DNA of 8,164 bases, taken from the NCBI GenBank assembly GCA_044426075.1, contig JAWXUT010000078.1:1-8164 (forward strand). Reading direction: 5' to 3'. The notes under the pieces were generated by a model. That model did no database searches and had not been told where the DNA came from. It worked only from the letters and a program-made list of their open reading frames with translations. Of this stretch, positions 5,658 to 8,164 are shown in pieces (position 1 is the stretch's first letter; each line of letters opens with the position of its first letter). The stretch comes from JAWXUT01 sp044426075 (GTDB taxonomy: Bacteria; Bacillota; Clostridia; Christensenellales; DTU072). A program made the position numbers and the translations under genes.

Positions 5658-7122
5658 GCTAACGCTAAAATGGAAAATATTTATCATATTAATGGTATTT
5701 ATGGTAAGTATTCTAGCCCTTGTGTGGACGCTGCAATTAGTTTTTGTAGATGACATATACAAATTAAACAAGATAGGCGAAATTCGCACCACGGCAGACA
5801 CAATTGAGGCAAACATCGAGCACGAAGACCTTGATTCACTTGTTGCGAGGCTGTCATTTAACAACAGTTCATCTATAAGAATATTTGACCCAACAACTGG
5901 CACAATCATAAGCACAGCGGATTCAGCAATGAGTTCGCTAATTTCGCTGTCTACAACATCTTTAGCAGACAAATATTATTTAGCTGTTGCTGACGGCGGC
6001 GAATATATATCTTCAAATACATTTAATGGTGTGTTGGGTGACGATTATGACGAGTTTGCGTTTGAAGGGTTAGCACCAAGTAGTGAAGACGACACCGCTT
6101 CAAGCATATTGTATGTAAGGGCAGTCACGCTAGAAGACGGCACGCAATATTGCATAATTATTGAGGGCGTAATAACACCAATAACTAGCAGTACAAATGC
6201 AAGTTTAGTTGTGCTTGGCATTGCCAGTGGAAGCATACTAATATTCATATTAATAATAGCGTTTGTGTTAGGAAAATCAATTGTTGAACCCATAAAATAT
6301 GTAACAGCTAGCGCAACAGAAATCAAAAATGGCAACTATAATATAGATTTTAAAGGCGACGGATACAAAGAAATCGACGACCTAAACGACGCATTGCGCA
6401 AGGCGAGCACCGAGCTTTCTAGCGTAGAAAAATATAGGCAAGAGCTTGTGGCAAACGTATCCCACGATTTACGCACACCGCTTGCACTTATAAAAGGATA
6501 TTGCGAGTTGATGTCCGATATCCCCACCGAGCGCACCCCCGAAAATCTTAACATTATATCCGAAGAAGTTGATAGGCTTTCTACTTTAGTTTCTGATATG
6601 CTAGACCTTAGCCGCACGCAAGAAGAAATGTCAAACTTGCAACCAACCACATTTAACATAGTCGCTTCAGTTGCAGCCATTGCAAAACGCCTAAAACATA
6701 TGCTGGTTGCCCGCAACTTAAATGTGCAATTCAATACAGATGACGCAATCCTTATGGTTTATGCAGATGAAATGAAAATAAGTCAAGTTATCTACAACCT
6801 CTTAAGTAACGCCATAAACTATGTTGGCGCCGACAACTTGGTAGAAGTAAACATCACCAAAAAGAGGGGCAACGTACGCGTAGAAGTAACCGACCACGGC
6901 GACGGCATCGATGTAGCAATTCTCCCAAACATATGGGATCGCTACTATAAATCCGACCGCAACCATATCCGCTCCCACATAGGCACCGGACTTGGGCTCA
7001 GCATAGTAAAAACCGTAATGGCAAAACACGAAGGCGGCCAATATGGCGTGCTAACCAAAAAAGGCGAGGGCAGCACCTTCTATATAGAACTACCTCTGCT
7101 TGAAGCAATAACTAATAACTAA
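5644..7122 (+). CDS. Sensor histidine kinase with HAMP domain
   Basis: This 492-residue membrane kinase is the partner of the preceding regulator. It has membrane segment 1 at about 11-35 and an external sensor region at about 37-186, which has no family I recognise and an acidic stretch at 133-150. Membrane segment 2 is at about 187-210 and HAMP at about 211-263. The dimerisation domain carries phospho-acceptor H274 in NVSHDLRTPL. The ATPase domain has the N box (N385, N389 in YNLLSNAINY), G1 DHGDG at 418-422, F-box region WDRYYKSD and G2 GTGLGLSIV at 447-455. All catalytic motifs are intact. The start is TTG at 5644, preceded by a G-rich stretch and overlapping the regulator stop, which implies translational coupling; the next in-frame ATG would cut membrane segment 1. 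There is no PAS domain, unlike typical WalK. Confidence 0.93.
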   Translation: MKQSRLTLKWKIFIILMVFMVSILALVWTLQLVFVDDIYKLNKIGEIRTTADTIEANIEHEDLDSLVARLSFNNSSSIRIFDPTTGTIISTADSAMSSLISLSTTSLADKYYLAVADGGEYISSNTFNGVLGDDYDEFAFEGLAPSSEDDTASSILYVRAVTLEDGTQYCIIIEGVITPITSSTNASLVVLGIASGSILIFILIIAFVLGKSIVEPIKYVTASATEIKNGNYNIDFKGDGYKEIDDLNDALRKASTELSSVEKYRQELVANVSHDLRTPLALIKGYCELMSDIPTERTPENLNIISEEVDRLSTLVSDMLDLSRTQEEMSNLQPTTFNIVASVAAIAKRLKHMLVARNLNVQFNTDDAILMVYADEMKISQVIYNLLSNAINYVGADNLVEVNITKKRGNVRVEVTDHGDGIDVAILPNIWDRYYKSDRNHIRSHIGTGLGLSIVKTVMAKHEGGQYGVLTKKGEGSTFYIELPLLEAITNN

Positions 7123-7132
7123 TAACTAATAA
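7107..7132 (+). repeat. Heptamer tandem repeat AATAACT across the kinase stop codon
   Basis: Three perfect AATAACT copies (7107-7127) plus a partial fourth cover the last codons and the TAA at 7120-7122. Because 7 is not a multiple of 3, the repeat puts TAA stops in every forward frame. Slippage would change only the final residues. Confidence 0.8.
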
Positions 7133-7154
7133 ATAAACTGCAAATTGAATTATT

Positions 7155-7190
7155 AAAAACCCCTAAAGAACAAATCTTTATGGGTTTTTT
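7155..7190 (+). terminator. Terminator of the protease/two-component operon
   Basis: The stem AAAAACCC-c-TAAAGA (7155-7169) pairs with TCTTTA-t-GGGTTTTTT (7175-7190) with one mismatch and a 5-base loop, ending in a T run. It lies 32 bases after the kinase stop. The A run on the left side could let it act in both directions. Confidence 0.88.
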
Positions 7191-7216
7191 ATATTTATTG
7201 AAACATTGCAAATAGC

Positions 7217-7315
7217 ATCATATAATCGTAGGGTGGTAGTCCTCTGACGCCCGAAACCGCTTTGCAATTTCCACGCCGTTGTTTATTTTGTCGCCGCTGT
7301 TTATGCCACGCATAA
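7217..7315 (+). repeat. GTAGGGTG...CTGACGCCCG repeat, copy A
   Basis: The core ATAATCGTAGGGTGGTAG... through CTGACGCCCG (7222-7253) is followed by a tail containing CCGCTTTGCA and CACGCCGTTG. The core and much of the tail recur in copy B, 99 bp further on. In this copy the left arm of the hairpin has decayed (GGTGGTAG instead of GGTGCGTCAG). Confidence 0.8.
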
Positions 7316-7412
7316 ATCATATAATCGTAGGGTGGTAGTCCTCTGACGCCCGCTCCGCTTTGCATTTTCACGCCGTTGCTTATTCATTCGCCGTTGCCGG
7401 ATTAACACATAA
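7316..7412 (+). repeat. GTAGGGTG...CTGACGCCCG repeat, copy B
   Basis: The core at 7321-7352 is identical to copy A over more than 30 bases. The tail resembles that of copy A with scattered changes and small indels. Copies A and B share the same defective hairpin arm, so one arose from the other by duplication of about 98 bp. Confidence 0.8.
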
Positions 7413-7520
7413 ACTGTATTATTGTAGGGTGCGTTAGTCCTCTGACGCCCGAAACCGCATTAAAATATTATTGAACGATAAAATGCAATTTCACAAGTTT
7501 ACATCGTCGTTTCCTTGATA
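7413..7520 (+). repeat. GTAGGGTG...CTGACGCCCG repeat, copy C
   Basis: The core at 7421-7451 is ATTGTAGGGTGCGTTAG... to CTGACGCCCG. GCGTTAG pairs with CTGACGC including one G-T pair, so the hairpin is still formed. It begins 97 bp after copy B. The tail (CCGCATTAAAAT...) matches the other tails only in patches and runs into the assembly gap. Confidence 0.75.
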
Positions 7521-7530
7521 NNNNNNNNNN
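7521..7530. other. Assembly gap (ten N)
   Basis: Ten undetermined bases lie inside the repeat array. Ten is a common placeholder, so the true missing length is unknown. Further repeat copies may have been lost here. Confidence 0.95.
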
Positions 7531-7570
7531 AATAAACATACAATCCCAATAACACCAAATTTTCAATATG

Positions 7571-7607
7571 GATGCGGGCGTCAGGGGACTGACGCACCCT
7601 ACGATTT
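7571..7607 (-). repeat. GTAGGGTG...CTGACGCCCG repeat, copy D, inverted
   Basis: On the minus strand this reads TCGTAGGGTGCGTCAG, then TCCC, then CTGACGCCCGC. GCGTCAG and CTGACGC pair perfectly, making this the best-formed hairpin of the family in the window. It faces copies A-C across the gap. Confidence 0.8.
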
Positions 7608-7654
7608 AATGTTCATCTGCGTTGAAATAGGCGTTCCCGCTAACCCATATAATC

Positions 7655-7668
7655 AACCCTTTAGGGTT
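7655..7668. repeat. Small inverted repeat AACCCTTTAGGGTT
   Basis: AACCC and GGGTT pair around a 4-base centre. It lies among AT-rich ATTATTCATTATTCA-like sequence and looks like another short intergenic repeat. Function unknown. Confidence 0.4.
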
Positions 7669-7705
7669 CCACAATTATTCATTATTCAATATTAATTATT
7701 CATTC

Positions 7706-7736
7706 AACCCGCTTGCGGGTTTGCACCCTACAATCT
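7706..7736 (-). repeat. Related repeat: GTAGGGTGCAAACCCGC hairpin
   Basis: On the minus strand ATTGTAGGGTGC, the same head as copies C and D, is followed by AAACCCGCAAGCGGGTT. In that part AACCCG and CGGGTT pair around a 4-base loop. The head is shared with the other family but the hairpin is different, so the two appear to be variants of one element type. Confidence 0.6.
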
Positions 7737-7791
7737 TATGCATTGCGTTTCGCCATTTGTTCTTCTATTGCACCACATCTGCCTTATTCTA

Positions 7792-7824
7792 TTGCTATTT
7801 TCTGAGCTTTCAAAATAATATAAT
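7792..7824 (+). promoter_or_regulatory. Candidate promoter of the small RNA
   Basis: A consensus TATAAT at 7819-7824 is preceded by TTGCTA at 7792-7797. The 21-base spacing is longer than optimal, so the -35 is uncertain; an alternative -10 (TAATAT, spacing 18) fits the distance better. A start near 7831 would sit just before the structured region. Confidence 0.35.
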
Positions 7825-7830
7825 ACAAAA

Positions 7831-8083
7831 CTGCAAAAACTTGTTTTTGTTATAACCCTTTACGCGGATGTATTTTGCGATACAATAAATATGCGAAGGA
7901 ACACACTCTACTTCTTCTATTGCCACTTCCTTCGCTGAACTAAAAGACTTGCAAAATATATGCGGGTCAAGGGCAGTTTTAACCTCATAAAAAAATATAA
8001 TAAATAATCCTCAATAAAACTATTTTTGCTATTAAAAAATATTGGGGCTGTAAAGAAAACAAATCTTTATAGCTCCTTTTTTT
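7831..8083 (+). ncRNA. Candidate structured small RNA, 6S-like outline
   Basis: No protein gene is present here, but the sequence folds strongly. A lower stem runs from G7849-C7983 to C7878-G7951, with a few mismatches and 11 pairs at its inner end. Then comes an open internal loop (7879-7892 and 7936-7950, 14 and 15 bases). A perfect 9-bp stem follows (7893-7901/7927-7935) with a 25-base loop. A 6-bp hairpin (7834-7849 region) lies just upstream. A closing stem, a central bubble and an upper stem form the general layout of 6S RNA, which binds RNA polymerase. The bubble contains TACAAT. A TATAAT box upstream and a terminator at 8044-8083 frame the unit. The mature end may lie near 7990. Sequence identity to 6S is not established; it could be another small RNA or a leader. 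Confidence 0.4.
8044..8083 (+). terminator. Strong terminator ending the small RNA unit
   Basis: GGGGCT-g-TAAAGA (8044-8056) pairs with TCTTTA-t-AGCTCC (8064-8076), with one G-T pair and a 7-base loop, followed by seven T. The G-T pair and the T run give plus-strand direction. Its inner TAAAGA/TCTTTA part is the same as in the terminator at 7155-7190. Confidence 0.88.
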
Positions 8084-8164
8084 AATCTAACTGCAAAATG
8101 TGACGTTAAAACGCTTTAGTCTAAGAGAACATTCGTATTTGCATGGATTTTCATGTTGATAACT
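8084..8164. other. Window edge, no gene called
   Basis: This lies downstream of the terminator. An ATG at 8143 opens a frame (MDFHVDN) to the window end, but the only purine-rich stretch is about 15 bases upstream and too little is visible to call a gene. No tRNA or promoter is recognised. Confidence 0.4.

Noticed and set aside
4986..7122. Naming the two-component system WalRK or CssRS
   Set aside because: The kinase has no PAS domain and the walHIJ genes are missing; the link with HtrA alone does not separate the alternatives.
7229..7245. AGGGTGGTAGTCC resembling the T-box antiterminator motif AGGGTGGNACCGCG
   Set aside because: The ACCGCG half is absent, the sequence belongs to a multi-copy intergenic repeat, and no aminoacyl-tRNA synthetase or amino acid gene follows.
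7217..7607. CRISPR array
   Set aside because: Units are about 98 bp with related rather than unique intervening sequence, one copy is inverted, and no cas genes are present.
8143..8164. Start of a new plus-strand gene (MDFHVDN)
   Set aside because: Only seven codons are visible and the nearest purine-rich stretch is about 15 bases upstream, so there is no adequate support.

Overview
The window looks like a piece of a low-to-moderate GC Gram-positive (Clostridia-like) genome. This rests on strong AGGAGG-type ribosome binding sites, a fused DhaK-DhaL kinase, a WalRK/CssRS-style pairing of an HtrA protease with an OmpR-family two-component system, and T-tailed hairpin terminators. A run of ten N at 7521-7530 marks a scaffold gap inside a repeat-rich stretch, so this is probably a draft or metagenome-derived contig. 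The lineage is inferred; I cannot assign a species.

Left part (1-3500), minus strand: a two-gene glycerol-utilisation operon. A near-consensus promoter (TTGACA-17-TACAAT) drives a Zn-type glycerol dehydrogenase (gldA, start 3413). It is followed after 77 bp, which hold a perfect 12-bp hairpin, by a single-chain ATP-type dihydroxyacetone kinase (DhaK-DhaL fusion). Together they would convert glycerol to dihydroxyacetone and then to the glycolytic intermediate DHAP. The kinase stop codon lies inside the end of a tandem series of about 132-bp palindromic units (two good copies, one decayed) that fills 41-389.

Middle part (3500-7122), plus strand: a divergently oriented three-gene operon. It encodes a membrane-anchored HtrA/DegP-type serine protease with a PDZ domain, an OmpR/PhoB-type response regulator and a sensor histidine kinase; the last two overlap by 14 nt. 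Upstream, an exact TGTTCA-N5-TGTTCA direct repeat sits where the -35 box should be, before a TATAAT -10. That is the architecture expected for activation by an OmpR-family regulator, so the system may be autoregulated. A terminator follows the kinase gene.

Right part (7123-8164): about 1 kb without a protein gene. It holds three direct copies at about 98-bp spacing, and one inverted copy, of a GTAGGGTG...CTGACGCCCG intergenic hairpin repeat. A related GTAGGGTGCAAACCCGC element follows. Then comes a candidate small RNA with its own TATAAT box, a long bulged hairpin (7849-7983) whose outline resembles 6S RNA, and a strong terminator at 8044-8083.

The least explained items are the palindromic units at the left edge, whose G-T pairs favour a plus-strand fold, and the 6S-like RNA candidate. 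The Cys-Asp tail of the glycerol dehydrogenase also stands out.
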